A stretch of DNA of 64,000 nt from Paucibacter sp. PLA-PC-4 (GTDB lineage: Bacteria; Pseudomonadota; Gammaproteobacteria; Burkholderiales; Burkholderiaceae_C). Made by a program: the position numbers and the translations under genes. The stretch spans positions 62,001-126,000 of the forward strand of contig NZ_JAPFGP010000010.1 of NCBI RefSeq assembly GCF_026241155.1. The letters run 5' to 3'. The notes beneath the pieces are model-generated. The model ran no database searches, was not told the DNA's origin, and saw only the letters and a list, made by a program, of their open reading frames with translations. Position 1 is the stretch's first letter. Every line of letters starts with the position of its first letter. This document shows, piece by piece, positions 28,163-35,583 of this stretch.

Positions 28163-28186
28163 AAAAAAACCGGCCCTCGGGCCGGT
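28163..28186 (-). terminator. Rho-independent terminator of the OmpA-like gene
   Basis: ACCGGCCC (28169-28176) and GGGCCGGT (28179-28186) form a perfect 8-bp GC-rich stem with a two-base loop. On the minus strand it is followed by a run of six T, and it begins 22 bases after the stop of the OmpA-like gene. This is a textbook intrinsic terminator. Confidence 0.9.
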
Positions 28187-28207
28187 CTGTCGGGAGCGCG
28201 TGAACAC

Positions 28208-28699
28208 TCAGCGCAGCAGCACTTCGACGCGCCGCGCCTGGCGCGGGCTACCGCTGCCGGTGGCCAGTTCGGGCTTGCTCAGCTCGATTCGGCCCTCGCC
28301 AACGCCCAGGCTCAGCAGCGCCTCGCGCACGGCCATCGCGCGCTGCTTGGCCAACTCGGCATTCATCGCCGCGTCGCCGCTGGCATCGTGGTAGCCGCTG
28401 ACCACCAGCGTCTTGCCTTCGGCCAGCGCCTGGGTCAGCTGAGTCAGCGCCTCGTTGGCGCCACCGGCCAGTTCAGCGCTGGCGCTCGCGAAGAAGAACT
28501 TGACAACACCGTTCTCGACCAGGATCGCGGCCACATCCTCCTCGACCAGGACGGCCGCCGGCTGCTGTGCAGGCTTGGCCATGCTGCGACTCTTGTGCAC
28601 CCCGAAGCCGATGACCAGCGCCACCACCAAGGCCACGATGATCCCTACCAGGCGCAGGGCCACGCCCTCGTTCTCGTCAAAAAGCGCGTTCGTCGTCAT
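28208..28699 (-). CDS. Inner-membrane-anchored OmpA-like protein
   Basis: The 163-residue protein has one N-terminal membrane helix (about residues 16-36, VGIIVALVVALVIGFGV), a short linker and a C-terminal OmpA-like domain (about 60-163): VKFFFASASAELAGGANEALTQL, LVVSGYHDASGDAAMNAELAKQRAMAVREAL and RRVEVLLR. Such domains often bind peptidoglycan; here the usual TD.. motif is replaced by YHDASGDAAMNAELAKQRA, with Asp and Arg placed as in peptidoglycan-binding members. It would link the inner membrane to the wall. The ATG has GAGGA upstream, and a strong terminator follows the stop. Confidence 0.88.
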   Translation of the reverse strand: MTTNALFDENEGVALRLVGIIVALVVALVIGFGVHKSRSMAKPAQQPAAVLVEEDVAAILVENGVVKFFFASASAELAGGANEALTQLTQALAEGKTLVVSGYHDASGDAAMNAELAKQRAMAVREALLSLGVGEGRIELSKPELATGSGSPRQARRVEVLLR

Positions 28700-28774
28700 G
28701 AGTTTTCCTCAGCGAATGGAGCCCGGATTCTAGACGCCGGACCATGACAAATCGCGAGCCCGGCGCCGCGCGGC

Positions 28775-29005
28775 TCAGACCCGGCTGCGGGCTCGGTGAT
28801 GCAGGGCCGTGGCCGCTTGCTCCATGCCCTCGATGTGTTCTCGCATCTGGCGCAGCCCCCTGTCGACAGCGCCGCTTTGCCCCAGCGCGCGCTCGCGCTG
28901 CTTCAGTCGCTCAGCCAGCTGGCGCGCCTTGGCCCGCAGTCGGGCCCGCTGGCGCTCCAGCTCGCCCTTGCTCAGGCAACTCCATTTGGGTCTTCTCTCG
29001 ACCAT
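28775..29005 (-). CDS. Small basic coiled-coil protein of unknown function
   Basis: This 76-residue reading frame codes for a protein very rich in Arg, Glu and Leu (GELERQRARLRAKARQLAERL), predicted as one long helix or coiled coil. It has no signal peptide. The ATG at 29003-29005 has a perfect AAGGAG 10 bases upstream, which is the main reason to accept it as real and to reject a GTG 21 bases earlier. It lies 75 bases before the OmpA-like gene on the same strand and could be co-transcribed. I recognise no family. Confidence 0.55.
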   Translation of the reverse strand: MVERRPKWSCLSKGELERQRARLRAKARQLAERLKQRERALGQSGAVDRGLRQMREHIEGMEQAATALHHRARSRV

Positions 29006-29384
29006 ATCGCTATCACTCCTTCGCACCCACTGTGCGACGGCCAGCCGGACTCGACCAGCGCGATGCGACCAACTGCCAAAAACGAGGCATGGAAACGCCT
29101 GCCTCGGCCCTGCGCCGGATCAGCGCTAGCCGCTGCCAGAGCGCCAGAGCGCCAGATTCGCGCGATGGCACACGGTGAGCGCGTACGACTCGCCAGGCGA
29201 TCAGCACGCACCTGGATCAGCAGCGGATCAAGCACAGGGGTCGCAGCAACCTTTTGAAATGTCCGCAGACCCGCCGCCAGCCCTCGCTCCCAAGCATGGG
29301 TGTAAGGTAGCCCGATCGGGGCTGGCGCACAGCGGCGTTTGTGCGAGGCTGGATCTAGGCATAGTCAGCAGTAGGAGTGCACAG
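29006..29384. other. Gene-free spacer between a small gene and fumC
   Basis: About 380 bases without a convincing gene. Frames here are short, lack binding sites and read as Arg/Ala/Ser-rich shadow translation. A minus-strand frame at 29228-29422 looks like a signal peptide, but it runs over the start of fumC and has no binding site. Promoters for the divergent genes must lie here, but I see no clear -35/-10 pair. GAGCGCCA is repeated in tandem at about 29138-29152. Confidence 0.5.
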
Positions 29385-30767
29385 GTGAGCAAGATGAACT
29401 TTCGTATCGAAAAAGACAGCATGGGCGAGATGCAGGTGCCCGCCGACGCCCTCTACGGCGCGCAGACCCAGCGCGCGGTGCAGAACTTCCAGATCAGCGG
29501 GCCGATGCCGGCGCGCTTCATCGCGGCGCTGCTGCAGGTCAAGCTGGCTGCCGCCCGCGCCAATGTGGCGCTGGGCCAGTTGCCGGCCGAGATCGGCGAG
29601 GCCATCGAGATGTCGGGCGTCGAGCTGATGGCCGACGCCGATTTCATGCGCCACTTCCCGGTCGACGTGTTCCAGACCGGCTCGGGCACCAGCAGCAATA
29701 TGAACGCCAACGAGGTGCTGGCCACGCTGGCCGGTCGCAAGCTCGGCAAAGCCGTCAGCGCGAACGACCATGTCAACGCCGGCCAGAGCAGCAATGACTC
29801 GATTCCCTCGGCCCTGCACATCAGCGCGGCACTGGCGCTGCACAATGAGCTGCTGCCGGCGCTCGGTGCCCTGCTCGACGCACTGCGCGCCAAGAGCGCC
29901 AGCGACGGCCACCATATCAAGACCGGCCGCACCCATCTGATGGATGCGATGCCGGTGCGCCTGTCCCAAGTGCTCGACGGCTGGGCCGCGCAGATCGAGG
30001 CGCAGATCGCCCAGCTGCAAGGCCTGCAGCCCCGTGTTCAGGCGCTGGCCCAGGGCGGCACGGCGGTGGGCACCGGCATCAACGCCCATCCCGACTTCGC
30101 CGCACGTTTCTGCACCGAGCTCAGCAGCCTCACCGGCCTGAGCTTCACGACCGCGCCCGACTTCTTCGCCGCGATGGGCTCGCAGGACACGGCCGTGGCT
30201 CTTTCTGGCGCGCTCAAGGGCCTGGCCGTCAGCCTGATGAAGATCGCCAACGACCTGCGCTGGATGAACTCCGGCCCACTGGCCGGGCTGGCCGAGATCG
30301 AGCTGGAGGCGCTGCAGCCTGGCTCGTCCATCATGCCGGGTAAGGTCAACCCGGTGATCCCGGAAGCGGTCGCAATGGCGGCGGCGCAGGTGATCGGCCA
30401 TGACGCGGCGATCACGATCGCCGGCCAGAGCGGCAACTTCGAGCTCAACGTGATGCTGCCGCTGGTTGCCCACAACCTGTTGGACAGTCTGCATCTGCTG
30501 GCCAAGACCAGCGCGCTGCTGGGCGAGCGCGCGATCGCGAGCTTCAAGGTCAATGCCCCGGGCCTGCAGCAGGCGCTCTCGCGCAACCCCATCTTGGTCA
30601 CGGCGCTGAACCCGGTGATCGGCTATCTCAAGGCCGCCGAGATCGCCAAGCAGGCCTACAAGCAGGGCCGGCCGGTCATCGACGTCGCAGCCGAGCTGAC
30701 CGAGCTGTCGCGCGCCGAGCTGGAGCAGTTGCTGGACCCGGCCAAGCTCACGCAGGGCGGGCTTTAG
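29385..30767 (+). CDS. fumC: Class II fumarate hydratase
   Basis: The 460-residue enzyme turns fumarate into L-malate in the citrate cycle. It has the class II fumarase signatures: GSGTSSNMNANEV, HVNAGQSSNDSIPSALHI, TGRTHLMDAMPVRLSQ, and GSSIMPGKVNP, the fumarate lyase signature, with the catalytic Ser loop. It is the oxygen-stable, iron-free form. I chose a GTG start at 29385 because AGGAG lies 7 bases before it; the nearby ATG at 29394 would leave a 16-base gap. The GTG adds only three residues. The 3' end overlaps the convergent hydrolase gene by 4 bases. Confidence 0.96.
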   Translation: MSKMNFRIEKDSMGEMQVPADALYGAQTQRAVQNFQISGPMPARFIAALLQVKLAAARANVALGQLPAEIGEAIEMSGVELMADADFMRHFPVDVFQTGSGTSSNMNANEVLATLAGRKLGKAVSANDHVNAGQSSNDSIPSALHISAALALHNELLPALGALLDALRAKSASDGHHIKTGRTHLMDAMPVRLSQVLDGWAAQIEAQIAQLQGLQPRVQALAQGGTAVGTGINAHPDFAARFCTELSSLTGLSFTTAPDFFAAMGSQDTAVALSGALKGLAVSLMKIANDLRWMNSGPLAGLAEIELEALQPGSSIMPGKVNPVIPEAVAMAAAQVIGHDAAITIAGQSGNFELNVMLPLVAHNLLDSLHLLAKTSALLGERAIASFKVNAPGLQQALSRNPILVTALNPVIGYLKAAEIAKQAYKQGRPVIDVAAELTELSRAELEQLLDPAKLTQGGL

Positions 30768-31741
30768 CAGCCTGGGGCCAGCAGCGGCGTCGCCGCCTCC
30801 ACCGGCGCCAGCAGCCGCGGCCAGATGCGCGGCCCGAACTCGCGTCGGAAGGCGGCGAAATGGCCCAGGCTCGTCAGCTCCACATCGGCCGGCGCCAGCG
30901 TGTGGCGCTGAACCTGGGCGGTGCTGAAGCGAGCGGCCAAGGCATCGACCGCCTGGGCCGGGCCGAAAACCGGGTCATCGGTGATGTTCCATAGATGCAC
31001 CGGCCCGGTGAAGCGGTGGTAGCCCAGCTCGGCCTGCAGGCTGGGATCGCTGAACATGAAGCCGCGCCGCCGGCCCCAGGCCGCCCATTCCAGCGCCGCG
31101 CCCTTGGGAAGGCCCTGGGCGCGGCGCGCCCCCATCAGCCAGCCGGGCGCCTGGCCCAGCAGATGGCCGGCGGCAGGCAGCATCGCGTGGAAGAACAGCC
31201 AGGCCTTGGCCTTGTGGATGCCGCTCCAGAAGCGCCAGTCGGCCGCCTGGGCAGCCACGCCCAGGATGGCATCGGCCTGCTCGTAGTCGGGCGCCAGCCC
31301 GATCGCATTGCCGCCAAAGGAATGGCCGACCAGCAGCAGGCCCAGCGCACGGCCCTGTGCCTCTTGTTCCATCAGGCGGCGGCGCAGCACCGCTCGTAGC
31401 GCGGCGCCCATGTCCAGTTGGGCCCAGTCGCGCAGCCGGGCGCGCTCCTGGCGCAGCGGTCCTTGCAGCGAGTCGCCGATGCCGCGGTAGTCGTAGCTGA
31501 GCACGGCATAGCCGCGCTGTGCCAGCCACTCGCCAAAGCCGCGATAGAAGCCGCGCGCCACCGCCGTGGCAGGGCTGATCAGCGCAATCGCGCGCGGCGC
31601 CCCGGCCGGCTCGAACCAGGTGGCGGCCAGCAAGCGGCCATCAGCGCAGCGCAGCTGCAGCGTGCGTTGGCGCACCAGCGGCTCGGCAGCAGGGGTGCCG
31701 GCGGCCAGCGCAGGGGTGTTGAGCATGAGGGCTTGAGGCAT
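30764..31741 (-). CDS. Alpha/beta hydrolase
   Basis: The 325-residue protein has an alpha/beta-hydrolase fold: ALISPATAVARGFYRGFGEWLAQRGYAVLSYDYRGIGDS near the N terminus and the nucleophile elbow GHSFGG near residue 138. Asp in NITDDPVFGP and His in LTSLGHFAAFR are well placed to complete the triad. It resembles the predicted serine-aminopeptidase/lysophospholipase-like esterases. No signal peptide is visible, and the substrate is unknown. It is divergent from a LysR gene by 63 bases, which suggests that the regulator controls it. Its 3' end overlaps fumC by 4 bases on the other strand. Confidence 0.85.
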   Translation of the reverse strand: MPQALMLNTPALAAGTPAAEPLVRQRTLQLRCADGRLLAATWFEPAGAPRAIALISPATAVARGFYRGFGEWLAQRGYAVLSYDYRGIGDSLQGPLRQERARLRDWAQLDMGAALRAVLRRRLMEQEAQGRALGLLLVGHSFGGNAIGLAPDYEQADAILGVAAQAADWRFWSGIHKAKAWLFFHAMLPAAGHLLGQAPGWLMGARRAQGLPKGAALEWAAWGRRRGFMFSDPSLQAELGYHRFTGPVHLWNITDDPVFGPAQAVDALAARFSTAQVQRHTLAPADVELTSLGHFAAFRREFGPRIWPRLLAPVEAATPLLAPGC

Positions 31742-31771
31742 TGATCGAGTCTATGTTGGCAACAATTCATT

Positions 31772-31784
31772 GACTAGATCAGTC
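31772..31784. promoter_or_regulatory. Short dyad in the hydrolase/LysR divergent spacer
   Basis: GACT-AGATC-AGTC forms a 4-bp inverted repeat in the middle of the 63-base spacer, flanked by T- and A-rich sequence. LysR-type regulators bind short dyads of this sort (T-N11-A) between divergent genes. The repeat is short, so it may be chance. Confidence 0.35.
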
Positions 31785-31804
31785 GATATCATCACATTGC
31801 TTCC

Positions 31805-32746
31805 ATGAAGTTGACAAAAGACCTCGGCACCACGTCTATGGGCAAGCCAGGGCGCGAGAGTGCGCTGGATGCCAATGCGCTGGAGCTGTTCGCCCGCATC
31901 GTCCAGGCCGGCAGCTTTGCCGAGGCTGCACGTCAGTTGGGGCTGACGCGTGCGGCGGTCAGCCGCCGGGTCGCGGCGATCGAGGCGGCGGTGGGCGTCG
32001 CGCTCTTCGTGCGCAGCACGCGCAGCCTGGCGCTGACCGATTCGGGCCGGCGCCTGCATGCGCGCGCCAAGGCCGTACGCGAGGCCGCCGAGGCCGCGCG
32101 CATGGCGCTCAAGCATCAGCGCGGCCAGTTGGGCGGCACCTTGCGCATCAGCGCCACCACCAGCTTCGGCCGCCATGTGTTGGCGCCGCTGCTGGCGCGC
32201 TTCCAATCCCTGCACCCGGCGCTGCGCTACGAACTCCTGTTCACCGACCGGCGCGTCGACCTGCTGCGCGAGGGGCTGGACCTGGCCTTTCGCATCACCG
32301 ACCGCCCGCCGCAGGACTGGGTGGCCCAGCCGCTGCGGCGCTTTGCGGTGCGGCTCTATGGCCTGCCTGGTCTGCGGCTCGAGGCGCCCGAGCAGATCGT
32401 CGCCCTGCCCTGCCTGCTGCTGGGCCAGCATGAGGACCCGCGCGCCAGCCTGTGGCTGGGACCACAGGGCCGACGCTGCGAGCTGATGCTGCAGGCCAGC
32501 GCCTGGGGCTCGGACCTGGAGTCGCTGCTGGCGTTGGCCCGCCATGGCGCCGGTGTCGTGCCGGCACCGGACTTCTGCGTGCCGGCCGGCGACGCGCTGG
32601 TCGACCTGCTGCCCGGCTGGCGCCTGCTGGTGCCCGAGGGCGAGTGGGTGCAGGCGCTGAGCCTGCCGGCGCCCGGTGCGTCGGAGACCGCGCGGGCGCT
32701 GGTGGCATTTGTGAGGGCACAGCTAGCCAGCGCCAGCGACTCTTGA
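31805..32746 (+). CDS. LysR-family transcriptional regulator
   Basis: The 313-residue protein has the LysR winged helix-turn-helix (residues about 18-78: DANALELFARIVQAGSFAEAARQLGLTRAAVSRRVAAIEAAVGVALFVRSTRSLALTDSG) and the effector-binding domain (about 105-305). It most resembles the CrgA-like subgroup (LGGTLRISATTSFGRHVLAPLLARF; DLAFRITDRPPQDWVAQPL). It is divergent from the hydrolase gene and probably controls it and itself. The heat-shock-type -35 box of the Hsp20 genes overlaps its stop codon. Confidence 0.92.
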   Translation: MKLTKDLGTTSMGKPGRESALDANALELFARIVQAGSFAEAARQLGLTRAAVSRRVAAIEAAVGVALFVRSTRSLALTDSGRRLHARAKAVREAAEAARMALKHQRGQLGGTLRISATTSFGRHVLAPLLARFQSLHPALRYELLFTDRRVDLLREGLDLAFRITDRPPQDWVAQPLRRFAVRLYGLPGLRLEAPEQIVALPCLLLGQHEDPRASLWLGPQGRRCELMLQASAWGSDLESLLALARHGAGVVPAPDFCVPAGDALVDLLPGWRLLVPEGEWVQALSLPAPGASETARALVAFVRAQLASASDS

Positions 32747-32769
32747 AACCCGGCGAGCCGTTCCTATTT
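32742..32769 (+). promoter_or_regulatory. Heat-shock (sigma-32-type) promoter of the Hsp20 genes
   Basis: CTTGAAA (32742-32748) equals the sigma-32 -35 consensus. After exactly 13 bases comes TCCTATTT (32762-32769), which keeps most of the CCCCATNT -10 consensus. The -35 overlaps the stop codon of the upstream LysR gene, and the start site would lie about 60 bases before the first Hsp20 gene. The genes it serves make the assignment very likely. Confidence 0.85.
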
Positions 32770-32832
32770 CGGGTATCGACCGGCCATCGCTGGTTTTCCG
32801 GCCGGTGCACACCACTGAATGGAGGACATGCC

Positions 32833-33288
32833 ATGTATGAATCGATGATGTTGAACTATCCGGGCTCCCTGTTCGGGCAGTTCGAGCGCCTGCGTCGTGA
32901 GCTCGACGATGTGTTTGGTGCTCCAGGCCTGCCCAACAGCATCCGCGCCGTCGCACAGGGCAGCGTGCCGGCGGTGAATATGGGACGCACGCCCACCAGC
33001 TTCGAGATCTACGCCTTCGCTCCCGGTCTCGCGGCCGACAAGATCGAGGTCACGGTGGATCGCGGCGTGCTGCGTATTGCCGGTGAGCGGCCCTCGGAAA
33101 TCCCTGCCGGCAGCCCCAAGCTCAGCGTCTACACGCGCGAGCGCAGCAGCGGCCGTTTCAGCCGCGCCGTAGCCCTGCCCGACGACGTCGACCCGGCCCA
33201 TGTCAGCGCCAGCTACCGGGACGGCGTCCTGCAGATCAGCATCGCCCGCCGCGAGTCGGCGCAGGCCCGCCGCATCACCGTGCAGTGA
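32833..33288 (+). CDS. Small heat-shock protein Hsp20 (first of two)
   Basis: The 151-residue chaperone has a short N-terminal arm (MYESMMLNYPGSLFGQFERLRRELDDVFG), an alpha-crystallin domain from about residue 45 to 140 (NMGRTPTSFEIYAFAPGLAADKIEVTVDRGVLRIAGER to SRAVALPDDVDPAHVSASYRDGVLQISIARRE) and a short tail. It lacks the usual C-terminal I-x-I; RRITVQ may take its place. Such proteins hold unfolding proteins in a refoldable state. GGAGGA lies 7 bases before the ATG. It forms an operon with the second Hsp20 gene 21 bases downstream behind a heat-shock promoter. Confidence 0.93.
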   Translation: MYESMMLNYPGSLFGQFERLRRELDDVFGAPGLPNSIRAVAQGSVPAVNMGRTPTSFEIYAFAPGLAADKIEVTVDRGVLRIAGERPSEIPAGSPKLSVYTRERSSGRFSRAVALPDDVDPAHVSASYRDGVLQISIARRESAQARRITVQ

Positions 33289-33309
33289 GCACAAGAAGGA
33301 GTCACCATC

Positions 33310-33684
33310 ATGAGCAAGACCACTCAAGCCAGCCAACCCTCTCAGGAACAAGAGCGTACGGTGCAACCAGCGGTCGATGTCTTTGAGGACGAGGCCGGCA
33401 TCACTCTGCTGGCGGATATGCCGGGCGTGCCGCGTGAGCGGCTCGAAATCCGGGTCGAGGGCGACGCACTGCTGATCGAAGGCAGCGTGCAGCCGGCCAC
33501 GCCCGAGGGCCTGGAAGCTGTCTACGCCGAGCTGCGCATCCCGCGCTACCGGCGCAGCTTCACGCTGAGCCGCGAGCTCGACAGCGCCAAGATCGACGCC
33601 AGTATCAAGGACGGCGTGCTGACGCTGCGCATCCCCAAGCAGGCGCATGCGCAGCCGCGCCGCATCGAAGTGTCGGCCGGCTGA
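33310..33684 (+). CDS. Small heat-shock protein Hsp20 (second of two)
   Basis: The 124-residue protein is almost only an alpha-crystallin domain (about residues 18-118: PAVDVFEDEAGITLLADMPGVPRERLEIRVEGDALLIEG to SRELDSAKIDASIKDGVLTLRIPK) with a short C-terminal tail (RRIEVSAG). Length and the very short N-terminal arm make it the minor partner of a two-member Hsp20 pair, as in many Burkholderiales, where the two may co-assemble. AAGGAG lies a few bases before the ATG. It shares the heat-shock promoter of the first gene. Confidence 0.93.
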   Translation: MSKTTQASQPSQEQERTVQPAVDVFEDEAGITLLADMPGVPRERLEIRVEGDALLIEGSVQPATPEGLEAVYAELRIPRYRRSFTLSRELDSAKIDASIKDGVLTLRIPKQAHAQPRRIEVSAG

Positions 33685-33697
33685 GGCCAGGGGCCCG

Positions 33698-34828
33698 TCA
33701 GCCCAGGGCGCGTCCGATCAGGATCTTCTGCACCTCGGACGTGCCCTCGTAGATCTGGCAAACGCGCACATCGCGGTAGATGCGCTCGACGGGGAAGTCG
33801 CTGACATAGCCGTAGCCGCCGTGCACCTGGATCGCGTCGGAGCAGACCCGCTCGGCCATCTCGGTGGCGAAGAGCTTAGCCATTGCCGCTTCCTTCAGGC
33901 AGGGCTGGCCGGCGTCCTTGAGGCTGGCGGCATGCCAGATCAGCTGGCGCGCGGCCTCGATCTGGGTGGCCATATCGGCCAGCTTGAACTGGATGGCCTG
34001 GTGGTTGAAGATGGGCTGGCCGAAGGAGACGCGGTCCTTGCTGTACTTCAGTGCGGCCTCGAAGGCCGCGCGCGCCATGCCCACCGCCTGTGAGGCGATG
34101 CCGATGCGACCGCCCTCCAGGCCCGACAGCGCGATCTTCAGGCCCTGGCCCTCCTCGCCCAGCCGGTTGGCGGCGGGGATGCGGCAGTTCTCGAACAGGA
34201 TCTGCGCGGTGTCGCTGGCGTGCTGGCCCATCTTGTCTTCGATGCGCGCGACCGTGTAGCCGGGCGTGGCGGTCGGCACCAGGAAGGCGCTGATGCCCTT
34301 CTTGCCGGCAGCCTTGTCGGTGACGGCCATCACGATGGCAACATCGCCGTTCTTGCCGCTGGTGATGAACTGCTTGACGCCGTTGATCACATAGTCGTCA
34401 CCATCACGCACGGCCGTGGTCTTCAAGCCGCCGGCCTCGGAGCCCACATGCGGCTCGGTCAGGCAGAAAGCGCCCAGCATCTCGCCGCGCGCCAGGGGCT
34501 TGAGAAAGCGCTGTTTCTGATCCTCGTTGCCGAAAGCCATCAGGATCGAGCAGACCGGACAGTTGTTGACGCTGACCACGGTCGAGGTCGCGCCGTCACC
34601 TGCGCCGATCTCCTCGAGGATGATGGACAGCGCCAGATAGTCCAGGCCGGCGCCGTCGTACTCGGTCGGCACGGCCACGCCGTAGCACCCCAGCTCGGCC
34701 AGGCCCTTGAGCTCGGCGGCCGGGAAGTGATGGCTCTTGTCCCATTCGGCCGCCTTGGGCGCGATCTGGTCTTGCACATAGGCGCGCACGGCGTCCTGCA
34801 CGGCACGGTGGTCGTCGGAGAGGATCAT
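33698..34828 (-). CDS. Acyl-CoA dehydrogenase
   Basis: The 376-residue flavoprotein shows the full acyl-CoA dehydrogenase fold: an N-terminal helical part (SDDHRAVQDAVRAYVQDQIAP), FCLTEPHVGSEAGGLKTTAV (FAD and substrate contact), the signature KQFITSGKNG, GLEGGRIGIASQAVGMARAAFEAALKY and the C-terminal QVHGGYGYVSDFPVERIYRDVRVCQIYEGTSEVQ, with a Glu in YEGT placed as the catalytic base of short-chain enzymes. It makes 2-enoyl-CoA and passes electrons to ETF. I start at ATG 34828; a GTG 9 bases earlier overlaps the stop of the SDR gene (GTGA) and is also possible. Exact acyl chain unknown. Confidence 0.93.
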   Translation of the reverse strand: MILSDDHRAVQDAVRAYVQDQIAPKAAEWDKSHHFPAAELKGLAELGCYGVAVPTEYDGAGLDYLALSIILEEIGAGDGATSTVVSVNNCPVCSILMAFGNEDQKQRFLKPLARGEMLGAFCLTEPHVGSEAGGLKTTAVRDGDDYVINGVKQFITSGKNGDVAIVMAVTDKAAGKKGISAFLVPTATPGYTVARIEDKMGQHASDTAQILFENCRIPAANRLGEEGQGLKIALSGLEGGRIGIASQAVGMARAAFEAALKYSKDRVSFGQPIFNHQAIQFKLADMATQIEAARQLIWHAASLKDAGQPCLKEAAMAKLFATEMAERVCSDAIQVHGGYGYVSDFPVERIYRDVRVCQIYEGTSEVQKILIGRALG

Positions 34829-34833
34829 GGGGG

Positions 34834-35502
34834 TCACCAGGCCAGGGGCTGGCCGTCATAGTTGAAGAAACTGCCGCTGTCGGCGGGCGTCAGCCCGGCC
34901 AGCACCTCACGCATGCCTGCCACGCTGGTGGCCGCGTCGATGTCGGCGCCTTCGCCGCCCATCTCGGTGCGCACCCAGCCGGGATGGAAGCTGCACAGCA
35001 GGGCCTGGCCGGCCAGCGCCAGCGAGGCGTCCTTCATCACCGAGTTCAAGGCGGCTTTGGAGGCACGGTAAAGCCAGCCGGCATGCGCGGTGCGCAGGCC
35101 GATCGACCCCATGCGCGAGGACAGCACGCCGATCCGCGCGCCGGGTGCAAGCGCGTCCAGCAGCTGCGGCAGCACCCGCATCGCCCCCAGCACATTGGTG
35201 TGCATCACCTGGTCGAACTCGGACTCAGTGGGGGTGTCCAGGCCCAGATGACGCGGGCCATAAACGCCGGCATTGATCACCACCGTGTCGAACTGGTAGC
35301 CGTCGATCTGCCAGGCCAGGCCCGAGGCGCTGGCGGTGTCGGCGACATCAAGCCTCAGCGCGGTGGCGCCGAGCTCGCGCAAGGCGGCCAGAGCCGGCTC
35401 GCTGCGCGCCGTGGCCACCACCCGATCGCCGGCGGCACGGTGCTGACGCACGAACTCCAGGCCGATGCCGCGTGAGGCACCGATTAGCAAGACATTGGCC
35501 AT
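34834..35502 (-). CDS. SDR-family oxidoreductase
   Basis: The 222-residue protein is a short-chain dehydrogenase with the dinucleotide-binding IGASRGIG at residues 7-14, VINAGVYG (NAG motif) at about 75, and Tyr-x-x-x-Lys in YRASKAAL. The Ser of the triad is probably in GVLSSRMGS. It resembles the CsgA/sniffer-like group of small SDRs; substrate unknown. It lies just before the acyl-CoA dehydrogenase gene (end and start touch or overlap), so the two are probably co-expressed. Confidence 0.9.
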   Translation of the reverse strand: MANVLLIGASRGIGLEFVRQHRAAGDRVVATARSEPALAALRELGATALRLDVADTASASGLAWQIDGYQFDTVVINAGVYGPRHLGLDTPTESEFDQVMHTNVLGAMRVLPQLLDALAPGARIGVLSSRMGSIGLRTAHAGWLYRASKAALNSVMKDASLALAGQALLCSFHPGWVRTEMGGEGADIDAATSVAGMREVLAGLTPADSGSFFNYDGQPLAW

Positions 35503-35583
35503 TCCGACTCCGATCTGTGCTCCGCGACAGCGGGGCTTTTGTATTGTGCCGCAGGCATACTCGCGCCCTTGCCGACCTCGCCC

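Noticed and set aside
29138-29160. Tandem GAGCGCCA repeat as the start of a larger repeat array
   Set aside because: Only two short copies are present and nothing similar follows.
29228-29422. Minus-strand frame with a signal-peptide-like start opposite the beginning of fumC
   Set aside because: The start lies within the fumC coding sequence, there is no binding site, and the rest of the chain (64 residues) shows no domain. The hydrophobic start is explained by the antisense of fumC codons and its leader.
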